Positions 43,187-52,844 of a DNA stretch of 64,000 nt are shown piece after piece. The number at the start of each line of letters is the position of its first letter. Position 1 is the first letter of the stretch. The notes under the pieces were generated by a model, which saw only the letters and a list, made by a program, of their open reading frames with translations, was not told the DNA's origin and made no database searches. Origin of the DNA: Rhodospirillaceae bacterium (GTDB lineage Bacteria > Pseudomonadota > Alphaproteobacteria > Dongiales > Dongiaceae); contig SSEL01000006.1 of NCBI GenBank assembly GCA_008012315.1, forward strand, positions 1 through 64,000, in the 5' to 3' direction. A program made the position numbers and the translations under genes.

Positions 43187-44941
43187 ATGACCTCGATGCC
43201 GTTCAATCTCATTGGCCTCGCCAAGCCGACCGAAAGTCGGCAGCAGGAAGCCCGCAACAAAACCGGCAATCAGGCTGGTGATGACTTCGCCGCCCTTCTG
43301 CGCGAGAAAGCCGACAACAATCGGTGGCAATCATTGAGAGCCACCGATACACGGTCCGCTTCGTGGCGCCGGAGCAGTTACGATGCGTCATGGCATAACG
43401 ATAGCTCGGCGCCGCAACCGAAGCGGCCCTCAACACCATCGGATCGCCCGAACGCCGGAAGCGATAAGCTGCATGATCGCCACGACCGGGCCGCTGCCGC
43501 GCGCGGGAAATTGACTGACCCGGCTCATGCCAGCCAGGACAAGGCATCGGCCAAGGATGTCGTGAAAGCCCGCAAAGAGGGCGGCAAGGCCGATGACGAC
43601 ACAAAGAGCGAGACGGCAGCCGCCGCGGCGGATGGCAAACAGCAAGCGGGCGATAGCAGCGACGTCCACCATCACGGCAAGCAGGACGATGCGTCCGATC
43701 AGCAGAGCGGCCAGCAGCAGGGTCAGCAGCAGTCGGCCCAGGACGGCCAGACGGCAGATGGCCAGTCATCGAATGGCCAGGCAACCGATGGCCAGGCAAC
43801 CGATGGCCAGGCGACCAACGGTCAGACCGCCGATGGCCTGACCGTTACTGCCGTTCCCGTCGCTGCCACCGGCGCGGCTCCCGTGCCGAAAGCCGGCGCG
43901 ACGCCGGCACTGCCGGGCGCGGCAGCGGCTGACGGCACAGGAAAGTCAGATCCGGCAGATCTGTCGATTCCCCTGGCTCCTGGCCTGCAATTGGCTCCGG
44001 CGGCCGATCTCCCCGAGGATGGATCGGTGGCGGACGGAAAGACGAAACCCGGCGCCACGGCGCCATCGGGCACCAACACGCCCGTCGATGGCGCCGCAAC
44101 GGCACGTGCCCCCTTGTCGATCGAGCAAATCCTGGTTCCGGCCGGAAAATCCGCGGCTGCCGGTTCGTCGATCGCCGATAACAATCCCCTCACGGCCGGG
44201 CCGCATAAGGGTCTTGCCGAAAAGGGCAGCCAGCGCGATCCGGCCAAGATCGATGCCGTGCGCGCACCTCAGGCGGTGGTGCAGTCGACACAGTCCCAGA
44301 CGCAGCCGAATGCTGCACCGGTAGGACAGACTCAAGATGGCGATGCCGGTTTCGGTACCGGCTTCGGCAATGGCGATTTTGGCGGCTTCGATAACGGCAC
44401 GGGCAATTACGGCGGATTTGGCGCCTGGCCGATGTCACCGCTGCTGACGGCGAGCCCCTCGAAGCAGGCCGATTTCGTCGCCGCCCTCAAACAGCAACTC
44501 GGCAATATGCCCCTTCAGGAACAGGTCGCGGTCCAGATGCAACGCGCTGCGCGGGATGGTGTCGATAAAATCAGCATTCAATTGTCGCCGGAAGAGCTTG
44601 GCCGGATCCACGTGAAGATGGATATCGACGACGACAAGAAGGTACGCACCACCGTGACGGTGGAACGGCCGGCGACCCTCGATCTTTTGCAGCGGGATTC
44701 CCGGGCGTTGGAACGGGCCTTGCAAGAGGCAGGGTTGAAGACCGACAGTGGCAGCCTGTCCTTCAACCTACAGCGCGGAAATACCGGGGATTTTTCCGGT
44801 TCCGGTGATTGGGGACAGGGTGGCCGGCAGTCATCCCGTACGTCTGGCCAGGCAGGAATTGCCGGCCCGGCCGACCGGATCACCGCCGCCAATGCCCCTG
44901 AAATCGATACCGCCAATGGCTTGGTCGATGTCGAGGTCTGA
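43187..44941 (+). CDS. fliK: FliK, hook-length control protein
   Basis: A 584-residue protein with a long disordered N-terminal ruler region rich in Gln, Ala, Asp and Gly, and the conserved FliK C-terminal domain at about residues 440-555 (MPLQEQVAVQMQRAARDGVDKISIQLSPEELGRIHVKMDIDDDKKVRTTVTVERPATLDLLQRDSRALERALQEAGL). FliK measures hook length and triggers the FlhB switch. The ruler contains seven DGQAT-like pentapeptides encoded by a 15-bp tandem repeat. It lies 9 bp after flgL and 20 bp before flgD. Confidence 0.93.
   Translation: MTSMPFNLIGLAKPTESRQQEARNKTGNQAGDDFAALLREKADNNRWQSLRATDTRSASWRRSSYDASWHNDSSAPQPKRPSTPSDRPNAGSDKLHDRHDRAAAARGKLTDPAHASQDKASAKDVVKARKEGGKADDDTKSETAAAAADGKQQAGDSSDVHHHGKQDDASDQQSGQQQGQQQSAQDGQTADGQSSNGQATDGQATDGQATNGQTADGLTVTAVPVAATGAAPVPKAGATPALPGAAAADGTGKSDPADLSIPLAPGLQLAPAADLPEDGSVADGKTKPGATAPSGTNTPVDGAATARAPLSIEQILVPAGKSAAAGSSIADNNPLTAGPHKGLAEKGSQRDPAKIDAVRAPQAVVQSTQSQTQPNAAPVGQTQDGDAGFGTGFGNGDFGGFDNGTGNYGGFGAWPMSPLLTASPSKQADFVAALKQQLGNMPLQEQVAVQMQRAARDGVDKISIQLSPEELGRIHVKMDIDDDKKVRTTVTVERPATLDLLQRDSRALERALQEAGLKTDSGSLSFNLQRGNTGDFSGSGDWGQGGRQSSRTSGQAGIAGPADRITAANAPEIDTANGLVDVEV
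43742..43846 (+). repeat. 15-bp tandem repeat in the FliK ruler region
   Basis: Seven in-frame 15-bp units of the type GATGGCCAGGCAACC encode DGQTA-DGQSS-NGQAT-DGQAT-DGQAT-NGQTA-DGLTV. The fourth and fifth units differ by one base. Slippage could change ruler length in steps of five residues without breaking the frame. Confidence 0.9.
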
Positions 44942-44961
44942 ACGAGCGGAAGGGACCGGAC

Positions 44962-45741
44962 ATGACCACGATTAATTCAACGCCGAATGTCGCCGACATC
45001 CTGGGGAAGAACCAGACCCAGACAAATACGTCGTCCACCCCCACCGACGACGCCGCGGCTTCACTCAATGGCCAGTACAATGACTTCCTGCTGCTGCTGA
45101 CGAAGCAATTGCAGAATCAGGATCCGTTGTCACCGCTCGACACCGCGCAATTCACCCAGCAATTGGTCGGCTTCGCCTCGGTCGAACAGATGATTCAGCA
45201 GAATAAGAGCTTGAATCAACTGATTAACCTGCAATCTTCCACCAATACCTATGCCGCTGCGGGCTTCCTGGGGAACACGGTCGCCGTGGATAGCGACCAG
45301 ATTTCCCTGCAGAACGGTCATGCCAGTTTCCAATATCAGATCGAAACAGGTGCGACCCAGGCGGAGCTGCGCATCACCGATTCCAGAGGACAGATCGTGT
45401 TGGTGCAGCAGGCCAACGAAGGTGTGGGCACCTATCAGGTCGACTGGCAGGGCCAAGGCTTCGCAGGCCAGCTGCCCGACGGCCAGTACCAGGTTTCGGT
45501 GGTCTATTCGGATGCCAATGGCAAGATGTACAGCGCACCGATCACCGCCTACGGCAAAGTCGATTCTGCCGATATCAAGGACGGCAAGGTCAGTCTGAAT
45601 GTCGGCTCGGTCAGCTATCCCATCGACAAGATCATCAAGATCGTTCACCAGGATACGCAGGCAACGACGCCGCCGGCGGATGACGACACGCCCGACACAT
45701 CCAATCCATCGGGCGAGCAGGAACAGCAGCCCGCCGCGTAA
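44962..45741 (+). CDS. flgD: FlgD, hook cap protein
   Basis: A 259-residue hook scaffolding protein. The N-terminal FlgD signature (NDFLLLLTKQLQNQDPLSPLDTAQFTQQLVGFASVEQMIQQNKSL) is followed by the FLG/tudor-like region (FLGNTVAVDSDQISLQNG) and the Ig-like FlgD domain (AELRITDSRGQIVLVQQANEGVGTYQVDWQGQGFAGQLPDGQYQVSVVY). The C-terminal 40 residues are acidic and Pro/Thr-rich. Last gene of the flgE operon. Confidence 0.95.
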   Translation: MTTINSTPNVADILGKNQTQTNTSSTPTDDAAASLNGQYNDFLLLLTKQLQNQDPLSPLDTAQFTQQLVGFASVEQMIQQNKSLNQLINLQSSTNTYAAAGFLGNTVAVDSDQISLQNGHASFQYQIETGATQAELRITDSRGQIVLVQQANEGVGTYQVDWQGQGFAGQLPDGQYQVSVVYSDANGKMYSAPITAYGKVDSADIKDGKVSLNVGSVSYPIDKIIKIVHQDTQATTPPADDDTPDTSNPSGEQEQQPAA

Positions 45742-45854
45742 CCGCCGGGATGCCCCCTGCGACCGACGGAATATTCTCCTGACCCCGGTCACAGCAGTAA
45801 ATGCATAAATTTTATGCAATTCCGCATCCCTGCAGTGAGATGTCCCCCGGCGAT

Positions 45855-45869
45855 TTAGCGAATCTTTAA
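45855..45869. promoter_or_regulatory. Near-consensus CtrA-type box upstream of sciP
   Basis: TTAGCGAATCTTTAA matches TTAA-N7-TTAA at seven of eight fixed positions and lies 61 bp upstream of the sciP ATG. In Caulobacter, sciP is activated by CtrA, which would fit. Confidence 0.45.
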
Positions 45870-45929
45870 TCCGCGTCCGCTAGGCTTTCACAACCTTAAA
45901 AAACAAGTCGAAGGATGAGGGAGCAGCTC

Positions 45930-46241
45930 ATGACGATCGAGCTGGACCACAAGTCCAATAACGGCGTTGGCATCGACGGGCACCGTTTGCGTCTGGAAGA
46001 TTTGCCGCCGCCTGGTACCAAACGTTGGGTTATTCGCCGCAAGGCGGAAGTTGTCGCAGGCGTCCGCGCGGGCTTGATCAGCCTGGAGGAAGCCTGCGCG
46101 CGATACACATTGTCTGTTGAGGAATTTCTTTCCTGGCAGAAGTCGATCGACCGCCACGGTTTGCGCGGTTTGCGTACGACCCGGCTCCAGGATTATCGCG
46201 GCACGCCCATCGAATTCGATAAAGAACACGATAAAATCTGA
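45930..46241 (+). CDS. sciP: SciP, CtrA inhibitor (DUF1153)
   Basis: A 103-residue helix-turn-helix protein with the near-invariant DUF1153 core: RLEDLPPPGTKRWVIRRKAEVVAGVRAGLISLEEACARYTLSVEEFLSWQKSIDRHGLRGLRTTRLQDYR. In Caulobacter SciP binds CtrA at promoters and blocks transcription during part of the cell cycle. The ATG at 45930 is preferred because AGGGAG lies six bases upstream; an in-frame ATG at 45915 precedes that ribosome site. It sits between flgD and the fliF operon. Confidence 0.95.
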   Translation: MTIELDHKSNNGVGIDGHRLRLEDLPPPGTKRWVIRRKAEVVAGVRAGLISLEEACARYTLSVEEFLSWQKSIDRHGLRGLRTTRLQDYRGTPIEFDKEHDKI

Positions 46242-46574
46242 TCCAACGAGACAGCTCGGTCACGCCATCAAACGGCTGATCGAGCGCAGTCCGGGCCTTT
46301 TCACAGCACCCGGGCAACGCCCCTCTTCGATCGCATTCCGCCAGCCGGAGCGGCAGTCGTGAGGCGGTGGATATTCTTAGGAAAACAGGCAGTCGGAAAT
46401 TTTTGCCGATTGCTAGGCAAATTTTTCCGCACCTTAAGAGCTTGTTAACGGCTCAGATTTACTCTCTGGCCGTGGCTGACCCGGCTCGGTCGGGACACTT
46501 TGTCCATCTGTGTGGGTTTTCTGACCTGCCGGTCGACAGGGGGCCAATCGGTTATTTCGATCGAGGGTGAACCG
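46242..46574. promoter_or_regulatory. Promoter region of the fliF operon
   Basis: This 333-bp gap between sciP and fliF holds a perfect CtrA-type box (46434-46448) and AT-rich sequence around 46385-46430, including the near-dyad TTTTGCCGATTGCTAGGCAAATTTTT. No small gene with a ribosome site was found. A sciP terminator was not recognised. Confidence 0.6.
46434..46448. promoter_or_regulatory. CtrA-type box TTAA-N7-TTAA (fliF operon)
   Basis: TTAAGAGCTTGTTAA followed by C is a perfect match to TTAA-N7-TTAAC, 126 bp upstream of the fliF start. The fliF operon of Caulobacter is a classic direct CtrA target. Confidence 0.8.
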
Positions 46575-48248
46575 GTGAATCCACTGTTACAGACCTTGCG
46601 CAATCTCGGCCCGATCAGACTCGCGGCCCTTGGCGCAGTTGCCCTGGGTTTGATTGCTTTCTTTGTCTTTCTGACGGCGCGTCTCACGACGCCGGGCATG
46701 AGTCTTTTATATAGTGGGCTCGACGCCGCTGACTCCGAGCAAATCGTTCAACGCCTCGAGGCGCAGCAGATCCCTTATGAGCTGCGCGGCAATGGCGACC
46801 AGATTTATGTGCCGGAAGACCAGGTCCCGCGGCTCCGCCTGGCGATGGCCGGCGAAGGTATCCCCAGCGGCGGGTCTATCGGCTATGAGATCTTCGACCG
46901 GGCCGATGCCCTGGGCACGACGAATTTCGTTCAACAAATCAATCAGCTCCGCGCGCTCGAAGGCGAGCTGTCGCGAACCATCCGTTCGCTTCGCCAAGTA
47001 AAATCGGCCCGCGTCCACCTGGTCATGCCGAAGCGCGAGCTGTTTTCGCGCGATCGCGCCGAACCGACCGCCTCCGTCGTTCTCGTCCTGCAAGGCACCC
47101 TCGATAAAGAGCAGGTCCAGGCGATCCAGCATCTGGTCTCCTCGGCCGTTCCGGGGATGAAATCCAGCAATGTTTCCGTGATCGATAACCGTGGCAACCT
47201 GTTGGCCAAGGGCGCGGAAGCGGGCGACGAATTCGATGCCGCCAATGCGGTGGAAATGCGCCAGGGCTATGAGGCCCGCATGTCGCAGTCGATCGAACAA
47301 TTGCTCGGCCAGACGCTCGGCGTCGGCAAGGTGCGCGCGGAAGTCACCGCCGATATCGACTACAACAAGGTCACCACGAACACCGAAAACTACGACCCGG
47401 ACGGCCAGGTCGTACGCTCGACCCAGACCGTCGAGGATAAGAGCAATACCCAGGAAAAGTCGGGCGACAGCTCAGTCAGCGTTGCCAATAACGTTCCCAA
47501 CCCGCCATCGCAGCAGGGCGCGAACAGCAATACCTCGAATTCGCAGAACGCCCGGACCGAAGAAACGGTCAATTACGAAATCTCCAAGCGCGTCCAGACT
47601 GAAGTCAAGACGAATGGCACCATCAAGCGTATTTCCGCGGCCGTATTGGTCGACGGGGCCTATACGCAGGGGGCGGACGGCAAGGAGACCTATCAGCCGC
47701 GCAGCAAGGAAGAGCTCGATCAGATCTCGAATCTGGTGAAGTCGGCCATCGGTTATGACGAGAAGCGCGGCGACGTCGTCGAAGTCGTCAACCTTCCCTT
47801 CGCTCAAGAAGAAGGACCGGTCGGCGACGGTACGGTCTTCCTGGGTCTCGACAAGCAAGACATCATGCGGATCGTCGAACTCATGGTCCTGGCGGCCGTC
47901 GCGGTTCTGGTCCTCTTGCTGGTCGTCCGGCCGCTGCTCAACCGCCTCCTGGCCCTGCCGGGCAGCGAAGCCGCGGAAGCAAGACTGCCTGGCTTGACGC
48001 CGGAAGCCGCGGCGGCTCTGCCGCCCGGCGCCGCCGCTGCGCTGGCCTTGACCGGCCCCAACGATATGATGCAGCAGGCCCTCGCGGATGCTGAGAACAT
48101 GGCCAATGAACTCGATCAGATGATCGACATCAACCAGGTCGAAGGCCGTGTCCGGGCCTCGTCCCTGAAGAAGATTTCCGAACTGGTAGATCAGCATCCT
48201 GAGCAGGCGGTGAATATCATGCGCCAGTGGATATACCAGGAAGCCTGA
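46575..48248 (+). CDS. fliF: FliF, flagellar MS-ring protein
   Basis: A 557-residue MS-ring subunit with two TM helices (around 15-37 and 440-462). Between them are the ring-building motifs: [79 protein letters not shown] and [23 protein letters not shown]. The C-terminal cytoplasmic tail ([28 protein letters not shown]) is the FliG-binding segment. The GTG at 46575 is chosen because GAGGG lies seven bases upstream; the frame stays open to 46500 without family sequence. First gene of a ten-gene operon. Confidence 0.96.
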   Translation: MNPLLQTLRNLGPIRLAALGAVALGLIAFFVFLTARLTTPGMSLLYSGLDAADSEQIVQRLEAQQIPYELRGNGDQIYVPEDQVPRLRLAMAGEGIPSGGSIGYEIFDRADALGTTNFVQQINQLRALEGELSRTIRSLRQVKSARVHLVMPKRELFSRDRAEPTASVVLVLQGTLDKEQVQAIQHLVSSAVPGMKSSNVSVIDNRGNLLAKGAEAGDEFDAANAVEMRQGYEARMSQSIEQLLGQTLGVGKVRAEVTADIDYNKVTTNTENYDPDGQVVRSTQTVEDKSNTQEKSGDSSVSVANNVPNPPSQQGANSNTSNSQNARTEETVNYEISKRVQTEVKTNGTIKRISAAVLVDGAYTQGADGKETYQPRSKEELDQISNLVKSAIGYDEKRGDVVEVVNLPFAQEEGPVGDGTVFLGLDKQDIMRIVELMVLAAVAVLVLLLVVRPLLNRLLALPGSEAAEARLPGLTPEAAAALPPGAAAALALTGPNDMMQQALADAENMANELDQMIDINQVEGRVRASSLKKISELVDQHPEQAVNIMRQWIYQEA

Positions 48249-48276
48249 TCCCCTAGACGAACAAACGGTAAAAAAG

Positions 48277-49293
48277 ATGCGGATCAAAGACGATTATAGA
48301 AGCTTGACCGGCTCCCAGAAGGCGGCCCTGCTGCTGATGTCCGTCGGAGAGGAAAATGCCACCAAGCTGTTCGGCTTGATGCATGACAACGAGATCCGCG
48401 AAATCTCGCAAACCATGGCCAATCTCGGCACGGTGAGCGCAACGGTCGTCGAGCGGCTTTTCGTCGAATTCGCCGACCAGATTTCTTCCACCGGTTCGCT
48501 GACCGGTACCTATGAATCGACGGAACGCCTGCTCCTCAAAGTGCTCGACAAGTCAAAAGTCGACAGCATCATGGAGGAGATTCGCGGCCCGGTCGGTCGC
48601 ACCATGTGGGACAAGCTGGGCAACGTCAACGAAGCGGTGCTGGCGAATTACCTGAAGAACGAATATCCCCAGACGGTCGCCGTCGTCCTGTCCAAGGTCA
48701 AAGCGGATCACGCCTCGCGGGTGCTGGGCCTGCTGCCGGAAGCCTTCGCCATGGAAGTCATCATGCGCATGCTGCGCATGGAGGCGGTGCAGAAGGATGT
48801 CCTGGACGACGTCGAACGAACCCTGCGCAACGAATTCATGAGCAACCTCGCACGTTCGACGCGGCGCGACGCGCATGAAATGATTGCGGAGATCTTCAAT
48901 AATCTGGACCGGGCGACCGAAGCCCGCTTCATGACCTCCCTCGAAGAACGCAACCGCGATTCCGCCGAGAAGGTCAAAGCCCTTATGTTCACCTTCGACG
49001 ATCTCGGCAAGCTGGATCCGGGCGGCGTCCAGACGCTGCTGCGCAGTGTCGAAAAGGACAAGCTGCCTCTGGCGTTGAAGGGTGCCTCGGAACAGGTGCG
49101 CGATCTCTTCCTCTCCAATATGTCGGAACGCGCCAGCAAGATGCTGCGCGAAGACATGGCGGCGATGGGGCCTGTGCGGTTGCGCGAAGTCGAGGAAGCG
49201 CAGATGGCCATGGTCGTCGTCGCCAAGGAACTGGCCGCCAAAGGCGAAATCGTCCTTTCCGACAAGAAGGGCGAAGACGAGCTGATTTACTAG
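48277..49293 (+). CDS. fliG: FliG, flagellar motor switch protein
   Basis: A 338-residue C-ring protein of usual length. The N-terminal FliF-binding domain ([26 protein letters not shown]), the middle domain with the EHPQ-like [12 protein letters not shown] motif (around 127), and the C-terminal torque helix ([34 protein letters not shown]) with alternating charged residues are all present. It lies 28 bp after fliF. Confidence 0.97.
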   Translation: MRIKDDYRSLTGSQKAALLLMSVGEENATKLFGLMHDNEIREISQTMANLGTVSATVVERLFVEFADQISSTGSLTGTYESTERLLLKVLDKSKVDSIMEEIRGPVGRTMWDKLGNVNEAVLANYLKNEYPQTVAVVLSKVKADHASRVLGLLPEAFAMEVIMRMLRMEAVQKDVLDDVERTLRNEFMSNLARSTRRDAHEMIAEIFNNLDRATEARFMTSLEERNRDSAEKVKALMFTFDDLGKLDPGGVQTLLRSVEKDKLPLALKGASEQVRDLFLSNMSERASKMLREDMAAMGPVRLREVEEAQMAMVVVAKELAAKGEIVLSDKKGEDELIY

Positions 49294-49318
49294 GGTCGGG
49301 CGGAAACCGGTACGGAAT

Positions 49319-50029
49319 ATGGCCGTGGCGAAGAAATTCTTGTTCGAAAACAGCTTCGACGATCCCCTGCCGCCCGCCAAGGCGAAGGCGGCGCCGGTCG
49401 TCGCCAAGCCGGAACCCGAGCCCGAACCGGAACCGATCCCGGCCGCGCCGACCTTCAGCGAGGAGGAATTGGCCGCGGCCAAGGCCGAAGCGAAGCGCCA
49501 AGGTGAACAGGAAGGGCATCGTCGTGGCCTTGCCGAAGGCCAGAAGCGGCTGGAGGCACAGATTGCCGCCGCTTTTTCGACGATATCGGAGCAGTTGGGC
49601 GCGGCCGTGCGGGCGGCGACCGAGGCACCGGTGGAAACGACGACGGCCGCGATCGAGCTTGCCATGGCGATCATTCGCAAGCTGCATCCCGCCCTGGCGG
49701 CGAAGCGTGGATTGGACGAGATCGAAGCGGTGCTGGCGGACTGCCTGGAGCAATTGAAGAACGAGCCGCGCCTGGTTGCCTATGTTCCGGCGGCGCTGCT
49801 GGACAGCATGAATGAGCGCGTCGCGCAAGTGTCGGCATCGCGTGGCTTCGATGGCCGCATCGTGCTGATCGGCGATGAGACTTTAGGCGGCAGCGATTGC
49901 CGGATCGAATGGGCGGATGGTGGGTTGGAACGCGATTGCAATCGCATTCAACAGGATATAGAGGCAGCGCTGGAGCGCTGTCTCACGGCCGGTGAGGCAT
50001 CTCCCTCGCCTGACCAGACATCGATGTAA
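49319..50029 (+). CDS. fliH: FliH, flagellar export ATPase regulator
   Basis: A 236-residue protein. An N-terminal segment FLFENSFD and a Pro-Glu repeat (PEPEPEPEPIP, residues 31-41) are followed by a helical region with AXXXG-like spacing (AKAEAKRQGEQEGHRRGLAEGQKRLEAQ) and the C-terminal FliH domain (VAYVPAALLDSMNERV, VLIGDETLGGSDCRIEWADGGLERDCNRIQQDIEAAL). FliH holds FliI at the export gate. It lies between fliG and fliN. Confidence 0.9.
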   Translation: MAVAKKFLFENSFDDPLPPAKAKAAPVVAKPEPEPEPEPIPAAPTFSEEELAAAKAEAKRQGEQEGHRRGLAEGQKRLEAQIAAAFSTISEQLGAAVRAATEAPVETTTAAIELAMAIIRKLHPALAAKRGLDEIEAVLADCLEQLKNEPRLVAYVPAALLDSMNERVAQVSASRGFDGRIVLIGDETLGGSDCRIEWADGGLERDCNRIQQDIEAALERCLTAGEASPSPDQTSM

Positions 50030-50085
50030 GTGATTTAACAGCGTTTGGACGTAATCGGCCTAGCTGGCCGGCGAAGGAGAGCGAA

Positions 50086-50430
50086 ATGGCTGAAGACGAT
50101 AATCTGGAACTCGCCGAATTCGACGGCCCGGCCGAATTGCCGCCGGCGGATACCGGCAATGACGGGCAGCGCAGTCCGGCTAACGCCAAGGACCTGGATG
50201 CCGTCTACGACATCCCGGTCCAGGTTTCGGCCGTTCTCGGCAAAACCTCGATGCAGGTCAGCCAATTGCTGAAGCTCGGTCGCGGCGCCGTGGTCGAACT
50301 GGACCGCAAGGTCGGTGAAGCAGTCGATATCTACGTCAATAACCGCCTGGTCGCCCGCGGCGAAGTCGTCGTTGTCGAGGACCGCCTGGGCGTGACCATG
50401 ACGGAAATCATCAAGGCCGACCGCAGCTAA
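50086..50430 (+). CDS. fliN: FliN, flagellar motor switch protein
   Basis: A 114-residue C-ring protein. An acidic N-terminus of about 35 residues precedes the SpoA domain: VYDIPVQVSAVLGKTSMQVSQLLKLGRGAVVELDRKVGEAVDIYVNNRLVARGEVVVVEDRLGVTMTEII. This matches FliN closely. AAGGAG lies upstream of the ATG. Confidence 0.97.
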   Translation: MAEDDNLELAEFDGPAELPPADTGNDGQRSPANAKDLDAVYDIPVQVSAVLGKTSMQVSQLLKLGRGAVVELDRKVGEAVDIYVNNRLVARGEVVVVEDRLGVTMTEIIKADRS

Positions 50431-50461
50431 GCGGCAATTGTCACCGGACGGAACCAGGCAG

Positions 50462-51313
50462 ATGGCTGATACAACCGGCAACGAACAGCAGAATTTTACC
50501 CGCTACAGCGACATGCCGGTGCGGATAGAGCCGCAGGGGCTGAGCCTGGAGCGGTCGACGGTGTTCGGGCTGGGCTGCGCCCTGGCGCTGATTGCCGTGG
50601 CGATCTATCTCGGCGGCACCGGAATGGCCTTCCTGGATATTCCGTCGATCCTGATGGTGATCCTCGGTACGCTGGCGATCACCGCCATGTCCTATAGCGG
50701 TGGCGAGCTGCGCCTCGCGCTCCCCATCATCGGGCAGATCCTGTGGCGCCAGACGCGCGATCCGAACCAGACCAGCATCCGGCTGCTGCAGCTTGCCGAG
50801 CGGACGCGTCGCCGGGGCCTGCTGCAATTGCAGGGCGAGATCTACGGGCTGCGCGGAGACCCTTTCCTGCAGCGGGCCATGTCGATGCTGGTTGACGGCG
50901 TTCCGGTTGATGAAGTCGAACGCAACCTGACATTCGAGGTTCATGCCGCGGCCCAGGATTACCAGCGCGCCGTCAGCATGCTGCGCCGCGCTGCCGAAAT
51001 CGCGCCGGCGATGGGCCTGATCGGCACCCTGATCGGCCTGGTGCAGATGCTGAGCAGCCTGAACAACCCGGAGCGCATCGGTCCGGCCATGGCGGTTGCC
51101 CTGATCGCGACATTCTATGGCGCGGTCCTGGCCAATGTGGTTTTTCTGCCCTTGGCCAGTAAATTGGAACGCAATGCCAGCGGCGCTCTGCTGCTCCATC
51201 AAATCTGCGTCCTGGGCGTACAATCGATCGGCCGGCAGGAAAATCCCCGCCGGCTGGAAATGTTGCTGAATACGTTGTTGCCCGCGCACCAGCAGATCAA
51301 ATATTTCAACTGA
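50462..51313 (+). CDS. MotA/PomA-like stator subunit A
   Basis: A 283-residue membrane protein of the MotA/TolQ/ExbB group. Two N-terminal TM helices (around 28-48 and 53-75) and two C-terminal TM helices (around 180-200 and 215-238) enclose a basic cytoplasmic region. The TM3-4 signature EIAPAMGLIGTLIGLVQMLSSLNNPERIGPAMAVALIATFYGAVLANVVFLPLASKLE is of the PomA type (PGxGLIGTLIGL) rather than MotA. Ion selectivity cannot be decided from this alone. No B subunit is adjacent; candidates lie at 18563-20073. It is within the fliF operon, between fliN and flbD. Confidence 0.85.
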   Translation: MADTTGNEQQNFTRYSDMPVRIEPQGLSLERSTVFGLGCALALIAVAIYLGGTGMAFLDIPSILMVILGTLAITAMSYSGGELRLALPIIGQILWRQTRDPNQTSIRLLQLAERTRRRGLLQLQGEIYGLRGDPFLQRAMSMLVDGVPVDEVERNLTFEVHAAAQDYQRAVSMLRRAAEIAPAMGLIGTLIGLVQMLSSLNNPERIGPAMAVALIATFYGAVLANVVFLPLASKLERNASGALLLHQICVLGVQSIGRQENPRRLEMLLNTLLPAHQQIKYFN

Positions 51314-51391
51314 CAAGACTTTCTGCGGACTGCCGCAGGCCGGATGCCGTAGACCTAATGTTTGGCACCGGATGTTGACTAGGAGAGTATC

Positions 51392-52792
51392 ATGCGATTG
51401 CTCATCGTCGGATCATTGAACGGGCATATCAGCGCAGCCGGCAAGATCGCCCTGTCGCGCGGCGCCAAGGTGGCCCATGTCGACGACGTCGATCAGGCGA
51501 TGACCGCCTTGCGCAATGGCCAGGGTGCCGATCTGGTAATGTTCGATGTCGATCTCGATATCGGCCGCATGATCGACAGCCTGAAGCAGGAACGCATCAA
51601 CCTGCCCGTCGTCGCCTGCGGCATCGGCACCAGCACCGAAACCGCCGTTCGCGCCATCAAGGCGGGCGCCAAGGAATACGTCCCCCTGCCCCCCGATGCG
51701 GAACTGATTGCTGCCGTCCTGGCCGCCGTCGCCGAAGAAAGCTCGGCCTTCATCTTCAACGATCCGAACATGAAGGCGGTGCTGCGTCTGGCGGATCAGG
51801 TCGCCCCTTCCGATGCCAGCATCCTGATCACCGGTGAATCGGGCACCGGCAAGGAAGTCATGGCCCGCTACATCCACAGCCATTCGAAGCGCGCCGGCAA
51901 GAATTTCATCTCCGTCAATTGCGCCGCCATTCCGGAAAACCTGCTGGAATCGGAACTGTTCGGTCACGAGAAAGGCGCTTTCACCGGCGCCGTCGCCCGC
52001 CGCATCGGCAAATTCGAGGAAGCGAATGGCGGCACGCTGCTGCTGGACGAAATCAGCGAAATGCATCCGCGGCTGCAGGCGAAGCTGCTGCGCGCGATCC
52101 AGGAGCGCGTGATCGACCGGGTCGGTGGATCGCAACCGGTCAGGGTCGATATCCGCCTGGTCGCCACCTCGAACCGCGATATGCAGGACGAGGTCAACAA
52201 GGGCACCTTCCGCGAAGATCTTTATTTCCGCCTCAACGTCATGTCGCTGGAGCTGCCGCCCCTGCGCACCCGGCCTGGCGACATCGCAGCCCTCGCCGAG
52301 CATTTCACCAAAAAATATGCCGAAGCCAATGGCGTCGTCATCAAATCGATCGCGCCTGAAGTGATAGATATTCTTCGATCCCATGAATGGCGCGGCAATG
52401 TGCGTGAGCTGGAAAACACCATGCACCGTGCCGTCCTGTTGAGCCAGAGCGACGTCCTCGGCCCGGAGGCGATCCTGCTGACCGGCGGGCGCGGCATCCC
52501 GGTTTCCGCCATACAGCCCGGCGTGCAGGCTGCGGCCATCGCCGCACAGGCCGGCAAGAGTGTACCTGCCGGCGCCAGTGCCGCCGGACCGGCCAGTCTG
52601 GTCGGCAAGACCGTTGCCGCTGTCGAGCGCGATCTGATCATCGACACCCTGCAGCATTGCCTCGGCAACCGCACCCATGCGGCCAACATTCTCGGCATCT
52701 CGATCCGTACCTTGCGCAACAAGCTGAAGCAATACAACGAAGAAGGCTTCGCTGTTCCGCCGGCCGGCGAAGGCGATCAGGCAGCGCTATAA
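51392..52792 (+). CDS. flbD: FlbD, sigma-54-dependent flagellar activator
   Basis: A 466-residue enhancer-binding protein. The N-terminal receiver-like domain lacks the usual acidic pair (MRLLIVGSLNGH) but keeps an Asp in VMFDVDLD, as in Caulobacter FlbD. The AAA+ domain has Walker A GESGTGKE (around 145), the sigma-54 contact loop ELFGHEKGAFTGA, and a GGTLLLDEI Walker B. The C-terminal Fis-type HTH is THAANILGISIRTLRNKLKQY. FlbD activates sigma-54 hook and late genes and represses fliF in Caulobacter. Its targets here are probably the promoters at 24764 and 36495. The FliX partner was not recognised. Confidence 0.94.
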   Translation: MRLLIVGSLNGHISAAGKIALSRGAKVAHVDDVDQAMTALRNGQGADLVMFDVDLDIGRMIDSLKQERINLPVVACGIGTSTETAVRAIKAGAKEYVPLPPDAELIAAVLAAVAEESSAFIFNDPNMKAVLRLADQVAPSDASILITGESGTGKEVMARYIHSHSKRAGKNFISVNCAAIPENLLESELFGHEKGAFTGAVARRIGKFEEANGGTLLLDEISEMHPRLQAKLLRAIQERVIDRVGGSQPVRVDIRLVATSNRDMQDEVNKGTFREDLYFRLNVMSLELPPLRTRPGDIAALAEHFTKKYAEANGVVIKSIAPEVIDILRSHEWRGNVRELENTMHRAVLLSQSDVLGPEAILLTGGRGIPVSAIQPGVQAAAIAAQAGKSVPAGASAAGPASLVGKTVAAVERDLIIDTLQHCLGNRTHAANILGISIRTLRNKLKQYNEEGFAVPPAGEGDQAAL

Positions 52793-52844
52793 CTGTCGCA
52801 ATCTCGGCATATGGTCTTCTTGATTAAGATTGGCGGATAAGAGC

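Noticed and set aside
43742-43846. Short regular repeats as a CRISPR array
   Set aside because: Units are 15 bp without spacers, in frame and inside fliK.
51413-52732. A 439-codon minus-strand open frame opposite flbD
   Set aside because: Antisense shadow; flbD motifs are complete on the plus strand.
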